NCBI RefSeq assembly: GCF_016741785.1
Contig: NZ_JAERRL010000012.1
Coordinates: 1 to 64,000, forward strand
Reading direction: 5' to 3'
Length of the DNA: 64,000 nt
DNA from: Streptomyces sp. 7-21
GTDB lineage: Bacteria > Actinomycetota > Actinomycetes > Streptomycetales > Streptomycetaceae
How positions within the stretch are numbered: position 1 is the first letter of the stretch; the number at the start of each line of letters is the position of its first letter. The notes beneath the pieces are model-generated. The model was given only the letters and a program-made list of their open reading frames with translations, made no database searches and was not told the origin of the DNA. The position numbers and the translations under genes are program-made. This document shows, piece by piece, positions 1 through 8,138 of the stretch.

Positions 1-645
1 ATACAGGGGGATGGCGCGTTTCAGGTCTCCCGCTGACTCGTAGGCGTAGGCGAGGTTGTTGCGGCTGGTGAGGGTGTCGGGGTGGGTGGTGCCGAGGACC
101 TGTTCGCGCTGGGTGAGGGTGGTTTCGTACAGGGGGATGGCGCGTTTCAGGTCTCCCGCTGACTCGTAGGCGTAGGCGAGGTTGTTGCGGCTGGTGAGGG
201 TGTCGGGGTGGGTGGTGCCGAGGACCTGTTCGCATTGGGTGAGGGTGGTTTCGTACAGGGGGATGGCGCGTTTCAGGTCTCCCGCCGCTTGGTAGGCGTA
301 GGCGAGGTTGTTGCGGCTGGTGAGGGTGTCGGGGTGGGTGGTGCCGAGGACCTGTTCGCGCTGGGTGAGGGTGGTTTCGTACAGGGGGATGGCGCGTTTC
401 AGGTCTCCCGCCGCTTGGTAGGCGTAGGCGAGGTTGTTGCGGATGGCCAGGGTGTCGGGGTGGGTGGTGCCGAGGATCTGTTCGCGCTGGGTGAGGGTGG
501 TTTCGTACAGGGGGATGGCGCGTTTCAGGTCTCCCGCTGACTCGTAGGCGCCGGCGAGGTTGTTGCGGCTGGTGAGGGTGTGGGGGTGGGTGGTGCCGAG
601 GACCTGTTCGCACTGGGTGAGGGCGGCCGTGCGCAGGGGAATGGT
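1..645 (-). repeat. 126-bp tandem repeats encoding TPR units
   Basis: The phrase TACAGGGGGATGGCGCG recurs at about 2, 128, 254, 380 and 506, an exact 126-bp period (42 codons), with a diverged sixth unit near 632. Copies differ at only a few positions: CGCTGACTC against CGCCGCTTG for AYES/AYQA, GCGCTGG against GCATTGG, and one GGATGGCCA variant. Such nucleotide-level identity between TPR units points to recent unequal crossing-over or gene conversion inside the STAND gene. Confidence 0.92.
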
Positions 646-2022
646 GTGGGCGTCGCGTCCCTGGCGGTACAGGTACTGCGCGGCGGCGTGGTAGGCGCCG
701 GCGGTGGCGGTCGATGCCGGACTACGAGGCGGTGTGGAGTCGGCAACGGCGATGACATGCGGCAGAAGCCGCTCCCACTGCGCGGTATCCGTGTCGGTGT
801 CGTCGTCGAGTGTGGCTTGCTGGATGAGGTGTTCGGCCTCCTGCCGGCCGGGCGGATAACCGTCGGAGTCAGCGTGCTGGTGGCGCAGGACGGTCTGTAC
901 CAGGCGGTGGACGCTGACGCTCTGCCGGTCGGCGCTGAACGAGATCATGTTGTAGGCGTGCAGCGCTCCCAGGGCCTCGTTGAGAGTGAGCAAGTCAGAG
1001 CAGAGCGGGGCGAGCAGGCTGCGGGGGATGCCGTCGGGCGCGAGCCACGCCATGGCGTTCAGCAAGGTGACGGCCTGAGGGTTGCGGCCTTTGATGGCGG
1101 CCAGGGTGTGGTGCCAGATGCGGGCGATGGTGCGCTCTGGGTCGATCCCACCAGCAGCGGTATCCATGACCTGCCCGAGCATCTGCCGGTAGTCGGCCAG
1201 CAAGGTGCCAGTCTCGAACAGGTAGGCGCCCGCCTGCTCCAGTGCCAGCGGCAGATAGCCGAGATCGGCGGCCAGGGCAGCGGCGTCCCGGCGCTGCTCC
1301 GATGTGGGGGTGTGTGCTCGTCCGAAGGCGAGGGAACAGAGCAGGTCCACGGCCGCATCGGTGTCGAGCAGGCCCAGGGGCATGGTGGGGGCGATCTTGT
1401 GCCAGCCGGTGGCGATGCGGCTGGTGGCCAGGTGGTGCCCGTCCGGCAGCGTGCCCAGGTAGTGGTGCAGGTCGGCGGGGTCTTCGACGTTATCGAAGAT
1501 GAGCAGCCAGCCGGGATGCCACTGCAGCCACACAACTGCCCACGCCGCCCGCTCCTCGATGCCCGCGGTGGCTGCCCATTGCGGGCACAACCGCGTTGCG
1601 AGGCCGGCGAGGCCCGTGACGATCTGCTCGGTACTGGCAGCGTTGATCCACCACACCAGCGTGTACGCACGCCGGTAGGTGTGGGCGTAGTGCAGGGCAA
1701 GCGTGCTCTTGCCAATGCCGCCCAGCCCGTGGATCGCCCGTATCCCAGACGCCTGGGTGACCGCGGCCTCCCCTTGATCGGTCAGCATCCGGCGCAGCTC
1801 GGTCAGCTCGTCCTTACGACCGACGAAGAGCCCGGATGCGGACCCGGGCAGGTTCCCCGCCCCCGGCGGCGCCTCCACGTCCCGGGCCCAGCCCACTGCC
1901 TCGGCCGACAGCACCACCACCCGGCCGTTGTCCCCGGTGATCGCCACCCCGATGCGCTCGGCCGCCACCGACCGCGCGCCTGCTGCCTGGGGGCCTCCCC
2001 CGGCCGCTGCGCTGTCGCTCAT
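1..2022 (-). CDS. STAND NTPase with C-terminal TPR repeats (partial)
   Basis: The reading frame starts at ATG 2022 and runs off the left edge (674 codons visible, no stop). Domains in order: an N-terminal segment with the motif VAITGDNGRVVVL (residues 26-38); an NB-ARC/STAND ATPase with Walker A GLGGIGKST (about 99-107) and Walker B WLLIFDNV (about 172-179); a winged-helix-like region; then from about residue 460 at least five 42-residue TPR units of the NNLAYAYxxAGDLKRAIPLYE type. STAND proteins of this layout are signal-sensing switches, often in biological-conflict systems; the TPR part usually binds a ligand or partner. Its start overlaps the stop of the upstream small gene (ATGA), so the two are translationally coupled. 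No effector domain is visible; one could lie beyond the edge. Confidence 0.9.
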   Translation of the reverse strand, partial: MSDSAAAGGGPQAAGARSVAAERIGVAITGDNGRVVVLSAEAVGWARDVEAPPGAGNLPGSASGLFVGRKDELTELRRMLTDQGEAAVTQASGIRAIHGLGGIGKSTLALHYAHTYRRAYTLVWWINAASTEQIVTGLAGLATRLCPQWAATAGIEERAAWAVVWLQWHPGWLLIFDNVEDPADLHHYLGTLPDGHHLATSRIATGWHKIAPTMPLGLLDTDAAVDLLCSLAFGRAHTPTSEQRRDAAALAADLGYLPLALEQAGAYLFETGTLLADYRQMLGQVMDTAAGGIDPERTIARIWHHTLAAIKGRNPQAVTLLNAMAWLAPDGIPRSLLAPLCSDLLTLNEALGALHAYNMISFSADRQSVSVHRLVQTVLRHQHADSDGYPPGRQEAEHLIQQATLDDDTDTDTAQWERLLPHVIAVADSTPPRSPASTATAGAYHAAAQYLYRQGRDAHTIPLRTAALTQCEQVLGTTHPHTLTSRNNLAGAYESAGDLKRAIPLYETTLTQREQILGTTHPDTLAIRNNLAYAYQAAGDLKRAIPLYETTLTQREQVLGTTHPDTLTSRNNLAYAYQAAGDLKRAIPLYETTLTQCEQVLGTTHPDTLTSRNNLAYAYESAGDLKRAIPLYETTLTQREQVLGTTHPDTLTSRNNLAYAYESAGDLKRAIPLY

Positions 2023-2453
2023 GACTGTATCCTCGTGTGGTCTCCGGTGATGGCCGTGGTGATGGTCTTGGCGGCAATCGATCGCTCACCCGAGGCCGTC
2101 ACACGCACCGTCTCCCCGGCAGCGGGCAGCAGACGGGCCAGCTCGGCCCGCAACTCGGCGTCCTCCCGCAGGGCACGTTTGACCTGCTGACGCACCGCGG
2201 CCGCCGCATCCGCGTCCTCTGGTGTCTCGGCCGCGTCCCGGACCGCGGCTTCCAGCTCTTGTCGCCCCTGCTCGTCCCGGCGACGCCACACGGCCCGCAG
2301 AATCCGCCGCCCTAAGTTCGCCGTGGCATCCGCCGCCGCGTTCTCCGCCCGGGAGAACACAGCCATCCCGTAGGCACTCACCGCAGACAACAGATACGGC
2401 GCCGCCTGCTCCACCAACTGCACCGCTTCGCCGCTCACCTGACCTCCCGACAA
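2019..2453 (-). CDS. Small partner protein of STAND NTPase
   Basis: A 144-residue protein encoded directly upstream of the STAND gene, sharing the 4-base overlap ATGA (2019-2022). The N-terminal third is a hydrophobic/amphipathic helix (VEQAAPYLLSAVSAYGMAVF). The middle is charged and alanine-rich and probably helical (RQELEAAVRDAAETPEDADA). The C-terminus, AAKTITTAITGDHTRIQS, resembles the VAITGDNGRVVV stretch near the N-terminus of the STAND protein. No enzymatic motif is visible. I infer an accessory or adaptor protein of the same system, perhaps multimerising through the shared ITGD element. The family is not one I can name with certainty. Confidence 0.75.
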   Translation of the reverse strand: MSGGQVSGEAVQLVEQAAPYLLSAVSAYGMAVFSRAENAAADATANLGRRILRAVWRRRDEQGRQELEAAVRDAAETPEDADAAAAVRQQVKRALREDAELRAELARLLPAAGETVRVTASGERSIAAKTITTAITGDHTRIQS

Positions 2454-3524
2454 TCGCCCTTTCGGGTAACCCAGCGTAGGGACGCGACCTCTGCTCGTAC
2501 AGTCCTAACGTTCACGTTGCCCAAGTGGTTTCGTCGTCGGCTGGCTGGAAGACCCTGCCGCCTTCACCGGTCCGGCACACCACGTGGCAGAACCGACCTG
2601 ATGCCTCTACCGTGCCGAGGGCTCCGAGCGCCGTCGTCGGTGTCGTCAGCGGTGCTGACCGTGTGACCATCGCTGCCGGAGGGAACCAGGGTGCTCTGTG
2701 GGCTGGATGGCCGTTTCGTCGGCCTAGGTAGGGGCAGGTAATCGCCCCCCGATGACAGGGCTGAGTCCTCAGCTTGGTGGTGGTGAGGTGCTTCGGACTC
2801 GCTGCGGGGCTGACTGTAGCGGGAAGATTTCGACGTCCGGCGGACTGCTTTTCTGTCGCTTCTCATGTTAATAAAGCGCCCCGATTGGTGGCGTGATGTG
2901 ATCGCAGGGTCTTTTCTGTCGAATGTGCGTGGAATATGTGAAAGCTCGTGGCTGTGTCAGGATCGAAAAGGTGGACCTCTTGCCGCAACGTGCTGCCCGT
3001 GAGAGTAAGGCAACTGAAGATAGGCGCGTAGAGCGCACGTTTCGGTATGCGCGGGACAGGGTTCTTGCGGACCGAACGAGAAGGGAGGTGAGAGTGCGAT
3101 TTTCGATGAGTGCTGCCGTGTCCGGAGAAGCATTTGCCTCCCTTTGTCGTGGCGAGAGAGAAGGTCGATTCCAGTGGCTGCGATTCGTTGCTTGAATAAA
3201 ATATCTGGAGCCGGAGAGAGAAATAAACGCCAGTCATTGCGGCATGAGTGCCCCCCATTGTGAGATCTGCCGGCCGGGCGATTAAGTAGAGGCAAGTGTC
3301 ATCTGTGCGTGAACAGACGCAGTCCATTTGTCGGCTCGGGCCACTGTGAGATCGCTGTAGGTGGTCGAGGCGTACACCTGGTGCCCCCGTCCGGAGTCAC
3401 GGGGTGCGCTCCGGAAGCTCAGGCGGCGCGGGGCGGCGGTGAGCCGCAAGCGGAAGGAGCGACCGGACGAGGACGATCGGCAGAGGCGTAGAGGCAGCTG
3501 TACTTCGCTGCCGTACATACACTT
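2454..3524. other. Non-coding stretch between STAND operon and tRNA-Pro
   Basis: About 1.1 kb in which no frame shows the G/C third-position bias of neighbouring genes. Open frames exist on both strands (for example 2863-3327 minus, 2923-3195 plus), but they have no clear ribosome-binding site, their codon use is unlike the genome, and their products resemble nothing I know. The segment 2870-3250 is visibly less GC-rich than its surroundings. Lying between a tRNA gene and an accessory operon, it may be old island-boundary DNA. I saw no integrase and no copy of the tRNA 3' end. Confidence 0.5.
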
Positions 3525-3558
3525 AGAGGCCCCTTCGCGTGATTGCGACTGGGCCTCT
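3525..3558 (-). terminator. Hairpin downstream of tRNA-Pro
   Basis: AGAGGCCC (3525-3532) pairs with GGGCCTCT (3551-3558), giving an 8-bp stem with an 18-base loop, just past the 3' end of the minus-strand tRNA. There is no strong T tract, which is usual in high-GC actinomycetes. Confidence 0.5.
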
Positions 3559-3566
3559 GTCCTGTG

Positions 3567-3640
3567 TCGGGGTGGCGGGATTTGAACCCACGACCTCTTC
3601 GTCCCGAACGAAGCGCGCTGCCAAGCTGCGCCACACCCCG
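3567..3640 (-). tRNA. tRNA-Pro (CGG)
   Basis: On the minus strand a 7-bp acceptor stem CGGGGTG/CACCCCG encloses D, anticodon and T arms. The anticodon stem CTTCG/CGAAG carries the loop TTCGGGA, so the anticodon is CGG (proline). The T arm has GGTTCAAATCC. The discriminator is A and CCA is not encoded. The total length is 74 nt. tRNA-Pro genes are common integration sites for actinomycete elements, and the STAND operon lies on its 3' side. Confidence 0.95.
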
Positions 3641-3691
3641 TAGAGCGGCTCCTACTGTAGCCGACGCAGGCGTCTGGGGGAAATCCGGTTG

Positions 3692-4615
3692 TCAGGCCGG
3701 GGTGAGCGTGAGGAGCGTGGCCTCCGGCGGGCAGGCGAAGCGCAGGGGGAAGTAGCGGTTGGTGCCGCACCCGGCGGAGACGTGGAGGTGGGCGACGCGG
3801 CCGCCGGCCTCGTGGGCGGACAGGCCCTTGACGCGGCGGGTGTCGAGGTCGCAGTTGGTGACCAGGGCGCCGTAGTAGGGCACGCACAGCTGGCCGCCGT
3901 GGGTGTGGCCCGCGAGGATCAGCGGGTAGCCGTCGGCGGTGAAGGCGTCGAGGACGCGCAGGTAAGGGGCGTGCACGACGGCGAGGGAGAGGTCGGCGCC
4001 GGGCTCGGGCCCGCCCGCGACCTCGGCGTAGCGGTCGCGCCGGATGTGCGGGTCGTCCAGGCCGGTCAGGGCGATCTCGGTGCTGCCGGTCTTCAGGCGG
4101 CCGCGGCGGTTGGTGAGGTTGGCCCAGCCCGCCGCGTCGAAAGCGTCGCGCAGCTCCCACCAGGGGTTGCGCGGCACGTTCACGGCGGGGGCGTTGCCGT
4201 TGAGGCCGTGGCGGCCGGAGAAACGGTTCACGAGGTAGCTGGCCGGGTTCCGCAGCACCGGGGCGTAGTAGTCGTTGGACCCGAAGACGTAGGCGCCGGG
4301 GAACTCCAGCAGCGGGCCGAGGGCGTCGATCGTCTCGGGGACGGCCTCGGGGTCGGAGAGGTTGTCCCCGGTGTTGATCACGAAGTCGGGGCGCAGCCCG
4401 GCCAGGGAGCGCAGCCAGCGCTGCTTGGCGCGCTGCCCGCTGACCATGTGGATGTCCGAGACGTGCAGCACCCGCAGCGGCGCCATGCCGGGCCGCAGGA
4501 CGGGAACCGTGACGCGGCGCAGGCGGAACGACCGCACTTCGATCCCGGCGGCGTAGCCAACAGCGGCTGCGGTGGCGGCGGTCAGGGCGGTCAGGGCCAG
4601 AGGGACGCGTCGCAT
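3692..4615 (-). CDS. Metallophosphoesterase (YkuE-like)
   Basis: About 307 residues from ATG 4615. An upstream in-frame ATG at 4684 is less likely because it precedes a non-conserved stretch and overlaps the divergent gene's start region. An N-terminal hydrophobic segment (VPLALTALTAATAAAVGYAAG) is a signal anchor. The calcineurin-type metal-binding motifs are in order: SDIH, GDN, GSND and GHTHGGQ. The family binds two metal ions and hydrolyses phosphoester or lipid-headgroup substrates; the true substrate is unknown. It is transcribed divergently from the yqeY-like gene. Confidence 0.92.
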   Translation of the reverse strand: MRRVPLALTALTAATAAAVGYAAGIEVRSFRLRRVTVPVLRPGMAPLRVLHVSDIHMVSGQRAKQRWLRSLAGLRPDFVINTGDNLSDPEAVPETIDALGPLLEFPGAYVFGSNDYYAPVLRNPASYLVNRFSGRHGLNGNAPAVNVPRNPWWELRDAFDAAGWANLTNRRGRLKTGSTEIALTGLDDPHIRRDRYAEVAGGPEPGADLSLAVVHAPYLRVLDAFTADGYPLILAGHTHGGQLCVPYYGALVTNCDLDTRRVKGLSAHEAGGRVAHLHVSAGCGTNRYFPLRFACPPEATLLTLTPA

Positions 4616-4686
4616 GGCCCCATGGTCGCAGACCCGCGAGTCACACGGCGCACCGCCCGTCACGCCTGGCTGCGACAATGGCACCC

Positions 4687-5154
4687 ATGACGACGCTGAA
4701 GTCCCGTATCCAGAACGACCTGACCGCCGCGATCAAGGAGCGCGACGAGCTGCGGGCGGCGGCGCTGCGCATGACGCTCGCCGCGATCACGACGGAAGAG
4801 GTCGCCGGGAAGAAGGCGCGGGAGCTCTCCGACGGGGACGTCATCGAGGTCATCGCCCGCGAGGCCAAGAAGCGGCGCGAGGCGGCCGAGGCGTTCGAGC
4901 AGGGCGGCCGCCGCGAGCAGGCCGAGCGGGAGCGGGCCGAGGGCGAGGTGCTGTCGGCCTACCTGCCGGAGCCGCTCACGGACGAGGAGCTGAGCGCGCT
5001 GGTCGCCGAGGCGGTGGCCCAGGCGAAGGCGGACGGTGCCCAGGGGAAGGCCGCCGTGGGAGCGGCGATGAAGATCCTGAAGCCGAAGGTCACGGGGCGG
5101 GCCGAGGGCCGCCGCGTGGCGGAGGAAGTCCAGAAGGCGCTCGCCAGCGGCTGA
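4687..5154 (+). CDS. GatB/YqeY domain protein
   Basis: About 155 residues from ATG 4687 (MTTLKSRIQNDLTAAIKERD); a second ATG lies three codons upstream at 4678. It has the full YqeY-type layout: an N-terminal helical bundle with RMTLAAITTEEV, the central KKRREAAEAFEQGGR helix, then the AYLPEPLTDEEL hinge and a C-terminal domain like the tail of the GatB amidotransferase subunit. The family is thought to interact with tRNA, but its exact function is unsettled. It sits between the metallophosphoesterase and the PBP gene. Confidence 0.93.
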   Translation: MTTLKSRIQNDLTAAIKERDELRAAALRMTLAAITTEEVAGKKARELSDGDVIEVIAREAKKRREAAEAFEQGGRREQAERERAEGEVLSAYLPEPLTDEELSALVAEAVAQAKADGAQGKAAVGAAMKILKPKVTGRAEGRRVAEEVQKALASG

Positions 5155-5189
5155 CCCGGGCGGCCCGCCCGCTCCGTCTCAGGGCCGTC

Positions 5190-7469
5190 TCAGGGCCGGA
5201 AGCCTCCCCAGTCGCCCCAGTCGTCGGGAAGATCGATGTCCGGCAGTCCGCCGCGCGGCGGCGGTGGCTGGTCGCCGTTGCCGCGGTCATCGCGGTCGCC
5301 ACCGCGGTCGCCGGGACGGCGGTCGCCCCCGCGGTCGTTGTCGCGGTCGTCACGGTCGTCCCGGTCGCGGTCGTTGCCGCGGGGCAGGTCGACCTCCGGG
5401 AACCGGGTGGCCGGCACGTCCGCCAGCGCGCCCGTCATGGCCTGGCGCCAGATCGGTCCCGCGACGGCGGCACCGCTGGCCCGCTCGTAGTACGTGCCGC
5501 CGATGGTGAGGTCGACCATCGGCATCAGCTCGTTCTCGTTGCCGACGTGGACGGCGGTGGCGATCTCCGGGGTGTAGCCGACGAACCACACGTCCCGCCG
5601 CTCGTCGGTGGTACCGGTCTTGCCCGCGTTGTCCCGGTCGGTCAGGCCGACCGTGGCGCCGGTGCCGTCCTCGACGACGCCGGAGAGCATCGCGTTGATC
5701 AGCCGGGCGGTCTCCCGCGACATGACCTGCTGGCAGTCGGCGGGCGGCATGTCCAGCTCCTCGCCCTCCGAGTTGATCACGGCGGTGATGGCGACCGGCT
5801 CGCAGTAGGTGCCGTCGTTGGCGAACGCGGCGTAGGCGGCGGCCATCATCAGCGGCGTGGTGTTCTGGCCGCCGAGGGTCACGGACGGCACCTCGTCCAG
5901 CGGCTCGCCGCTGCCCTTGCGGATGCCCAGGGACTCGGCCATCGAGACCGTTTCACACAGGCCGACCTGGCGCTCCAGCTCCACGAAGTAGGTGTTGATC
6001 GACTGGCCGAGCGCCTCCGTCATGTCCCAGGTGCCGGCCTCGTCCTCGCGCTCGTTCGACAGCTCCCACACCGGCTCGTCGGCGGAGCCCAGCGGCTGGC
6101 CCTCGCAGTTGCGGAAGTCGTCCATCGGCACGGTCAGCTCGTAGTCCGTCGTGTAGGTCTGGGCCGGTGAGACGCCTGCCTCCAGGGCGGCCGCCGCCGT
6201 GATCGGCTTGAACGTCGAGCCGGGCTGGAAGCCGTGGGCGCTGCCGCCCATGTCGGCGCCGACGTTGAGGTTGATGACCGTCTGGTTCTGCTCGGGGTCG
6301 TTGCCGTAGGGGCGGCTCTGCGCCATGGACAGGATGTGGCCCGTGCCGGGCTCGACCTGCGTGATGGCGGCGGACACCGAGTCGCTGGCGTACACGTTGT
6401 CCTGCGCCGCCGCGACCGCGGCGGCCTGCGCCTGCGGGTCGAGGGTGGTGTGGATCGTGAGGCCCCCGAGCGCCCACAGCGCCTGGCGGTCGTCGCGGTT
6501 CTCGCCGAAGGCGGGGTTGCTCAGGAACTCCTCGCGGACGTAGTCGCAGAAGAAGCCGGCGTCGGCGACGGCGGTGATGCAGCCGTTGCGCGGTTCGCTG
6601 ACGTTCAGGCCGAGGTCGCGCTCCTGGGCCTCGTCCGCCTCCTCGCGGGTGATGACGTCGTTGTCGACCATGGCCTCCAGGACCGTGTTCCGGCGCTGGA
6701 GCGCGGCGTCGGGGTTGAGCAGCGGGTCGTACTGGCTGGGTGACTGCACCAGGCCGGCGAGCATGGCCGCCTCGTGGAGCTCCAGGTCGGCGGCGCTCTT
6801 GGAGAAGTACCGCTGGGCGGCGGCCTCGGCGCCGTACGCCTGCTGGCCGAAGTACGTGATGTTGAGGTAGTTCTCCAGGATCTGGTCCTTGGTGAGTTCC
6901 TCCTCAAGCTGGATCGCGTACTTCATCTCGCGGATCTTGCGGCCGAAGCCGGCGGCACCCGTCTGCTGCGTGGCCTCGGCGACGGCCTCGGGATCGTCCC
7001 CCGCCTGCTCGACGAAGACGTTCTTCACGTACTGCTGGGTGAGGGTGGAGCCGCCCTCGGCGACGCCGCCCTGCTCGACGTTGCGGGTCAGGGCGCGGAG
7101 CATGCCGCGCAGGTCCACGGCGCCGTGCTCGTAGAACCGGGCGTCCTCGATGGCCACGACCGCTTGCGGGAGGTAGTCGGACATCTCGTCGAGGCTGACG
7201 ACCGTGCGGTTGCGGGTGTAGACCTCGGCGATCTCGTTGCCCTCGGCGTCGAGGATCGTGGTCGTCTGGCTCAGCGGCGGGGTGAGCATCGCGTCGGGGA
7301 TCTCGTCGAAGCCCTCCATCGTGCCCTTGGCCGCGAGCCCGAGCGCGCCCACGGCCGGGAGCGCCAGTCCGGCCAGGACCGCTCCGGACAGCACGCTGAC
7401 CCCGAGGAACTTGGCGACCTGTCCCGCCGTGCTCACTCCGCGACCACCGCGCGGGTGCCTTCTAGCCAT
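5190..7469 (-). CDS. Class A penicillin-binding protein (bifunctional)
   Basis: 759 residues. After a short cytoplasmic N-terminus there is one membrane anchor (about 19-46). The GT51 glycosyltransferase domain has EDARFYEHG (108-116) with the catalytic Glu and GGSTLTQQYVKN (139-150). The transpeptidase domain has STFK (418-421) with the acylated Ser, SIN (490-492) and KTGT (617-620). It polymerises and cross-links peptidoglycan outside the membrane. The last 60 or so residues are a low-complexity Asp/Arg/Asn/Gly tail, probably disordered. It is transcribed divergently from wblA across a 274-base gap. Confidence 0.96.
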   Translation of the reverse strand: MARRHPRGGRGVSTAGQVAKFLGVSVLSGAVLAGLALPAVGALGLAAKGTMEGFDEIPDAMLTPPLSQTTTILDAEGNEIAEVYTRNRTVVSLDEMSDYLPQAVVAIEDARFYEHGAVDLRGMLRALTRNVEQGGVAEGGSTLTQQYVKNVFVEQAGDDPEAVAEATQQTGAAGFGRKIREMKYAIQLEEELTKDQILENYLNITYFGQQAYGAEAAAQRYFSKSAADLELHEAAMLAGLVQSPSQYDPLLNPDAALQRRNTVLEAMVDNDVITREEADEAQERDLGLNVSEPRNGCITAVADAGFFCDYVREEFLSNPAFGENRDDRQALWALGGLTIHTTLDPQAQAAAVAAAQDNVYASDSVSAAITQVEPGTGHILSMAQSRPYGNDPEQNQTVINLNVGADMGGSAHGFQPGSTFKPITAAAALEAGVSPAQTYTTDYELTVPMDDFRNCEGQPLGSADEPVWELSNEREDEAGTWDMTEALGQSINTYFVELERQVGLCETVSMAESLGIRKGSGEPLDEVPSVTLGGQNTTPLMMAAAYAAFANDGTYCEPVAITAVINSEGEELDMPPADCQQVMSRETARLINAMLSGVVEDGTGATVGLTDRDNAGKTGTTDERRDVWFVGYTPEIATAVHVGNENELMPMVDLTIGGTYYERASGAAVAGPIWRQAMTGALADVPATRFPEVDLPRGNDRDRDDRDDRDNDRGGDRRPGDRGGDRDDRGNGDQPPPPRGGLPDIDLPDDWGDWGGFRP

Positions 7470-7567
7470 ACGGCAAGCCTACGTTCCCGAACCCCGGACA
7501 CGGCATGGGGCGTTCGCCTAAGCTGCCACTTGTTCACAAGCGTAACCAGTGGGTCAGGCCATGGCCT

Positions 7568-7591
7568 GTGATCACTCGAGTGGGTGATCAC
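7568..7591. promoter_or_regulatory. Inverted repeat in PBP-wblA intergenic region
   Basis: GTGATCAC occurs at 7568-7575 and again at 7584-7591. Each copy is self-complementary, and together they form a 24-base dyad centred between the divergent PBP and wblA starts. wblA is developmentally controlled in Streptomyces, so an operator here is plausible; which protein binds it is not evident from sequence. Confidence 0.45.
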
Positions 7592-7743
7592 GAGCGCCGC
7601 CATAGTCCGAACGGGCCATGCAAGATTAGGCCTACTGGGGGTGTTGTGCCCTGCTTGCCTTCCGTAACGTCCTCAACTGGCGAGGGCGGATACGCCACTT
7701 GCCGCCGTGGGGGCGCCTCGATTCGGGAGAGGACGGCACCGGC

Positions 7744-8127
7744 ATGAGCTGGGCAACGGACTGGACCGCGCACGCGGCCTGCCGCACGACGGATCCGGAC
7801 GAACTGTTCGTACAGGGAGCGGCGCAGAACAGGGCAAAGGCAGTCTGCAACGGCTGCCCCGTACGCACCGAGTGCCTCGCCGACGCGCTCGACAACCGGG
7901 TCGAGTTCGGCGTCTGGGGAGGCATGACCGAGCGGGAACGGCGCGCGCTGCTGCGCAGGCGCCCCACCGTGACCTCCTGGCGCCGCCTGCTGGAGACGGC
8001 GCGTTCGGAGTACGAGCGCGAACTCGAGCAGACCCGGCCCGCCCGGACCACCCGCTCCGGCGCGCCAGACCACACCCACGAGGCGTACGCCGGACAGTAC
8101 GGCGGCTACGCGGCCGCCGCGGGCTGA
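7744..8127 (+). CDS. wblA: WhiB-family [4Fe-4S] regulator WblA
   Basis: 127 residues from ATG 7744. The four Fe-S ligand cysteines are C13, C35, C38 and C44 (AAC...CNGC...TEC), followed by the GVWGG turn (56-60) and a basic RRALLRRR segment for DNA contact. A long C-terminal extension rich in Arg, Ala, Gly and Tyr follows. WblA in Streptomyces restrains antibiotic production and is needed for sporulation. The assignment rests on the sequence and on the neighbouring order (PBP gene divergent upstream, two ArsA-like genes convergent downstream), which matches the wblA locus of Streptomyces as I know it. Confidence 0.9.
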   Translation: MSWATDWTAHAACRTTDPDELFVQGAAQNRAKAVCNGCPVRTECLADALDNRVEFGVWGGMTERERRALLRRRPTVTSWRRLLETARSEYERELEQTRPARTTRSGAPDHTHEAYAGQYGGYAAAAG

Positions 8128-8138
8128 CCGCGGCGCCG

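Noticed and set aside
208..758. Gly/Val-rich open frames on the plus strand over the left edge
   Set aside because: They are antisense readings of the TPR repeats; the minus strand gives a coherent STAND-TPR protein.
3..2453. Reading the STAND operon as a toxin-antitoxin pair
   Set aside because: Neither protein shows toxin catalytic motifs; the conflict role is inferred from STAND architecture only.
2923..3195. Plus-strand frame of 90 codons
   Set aside because: Weak codon bias, no RBS and no recognisable motif.
2863..3327. Minus-strand frame of 154 codons
   Set aside because: No RBS, no codon bias, and the product resembles no protein family; listed as non-coding.
3567..3640. Possible integrated element at tRNA-Pro
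   Set aside because: No integrase, excisionase or duplicated tRNA 3' end within the window, so only the possibility is noted.
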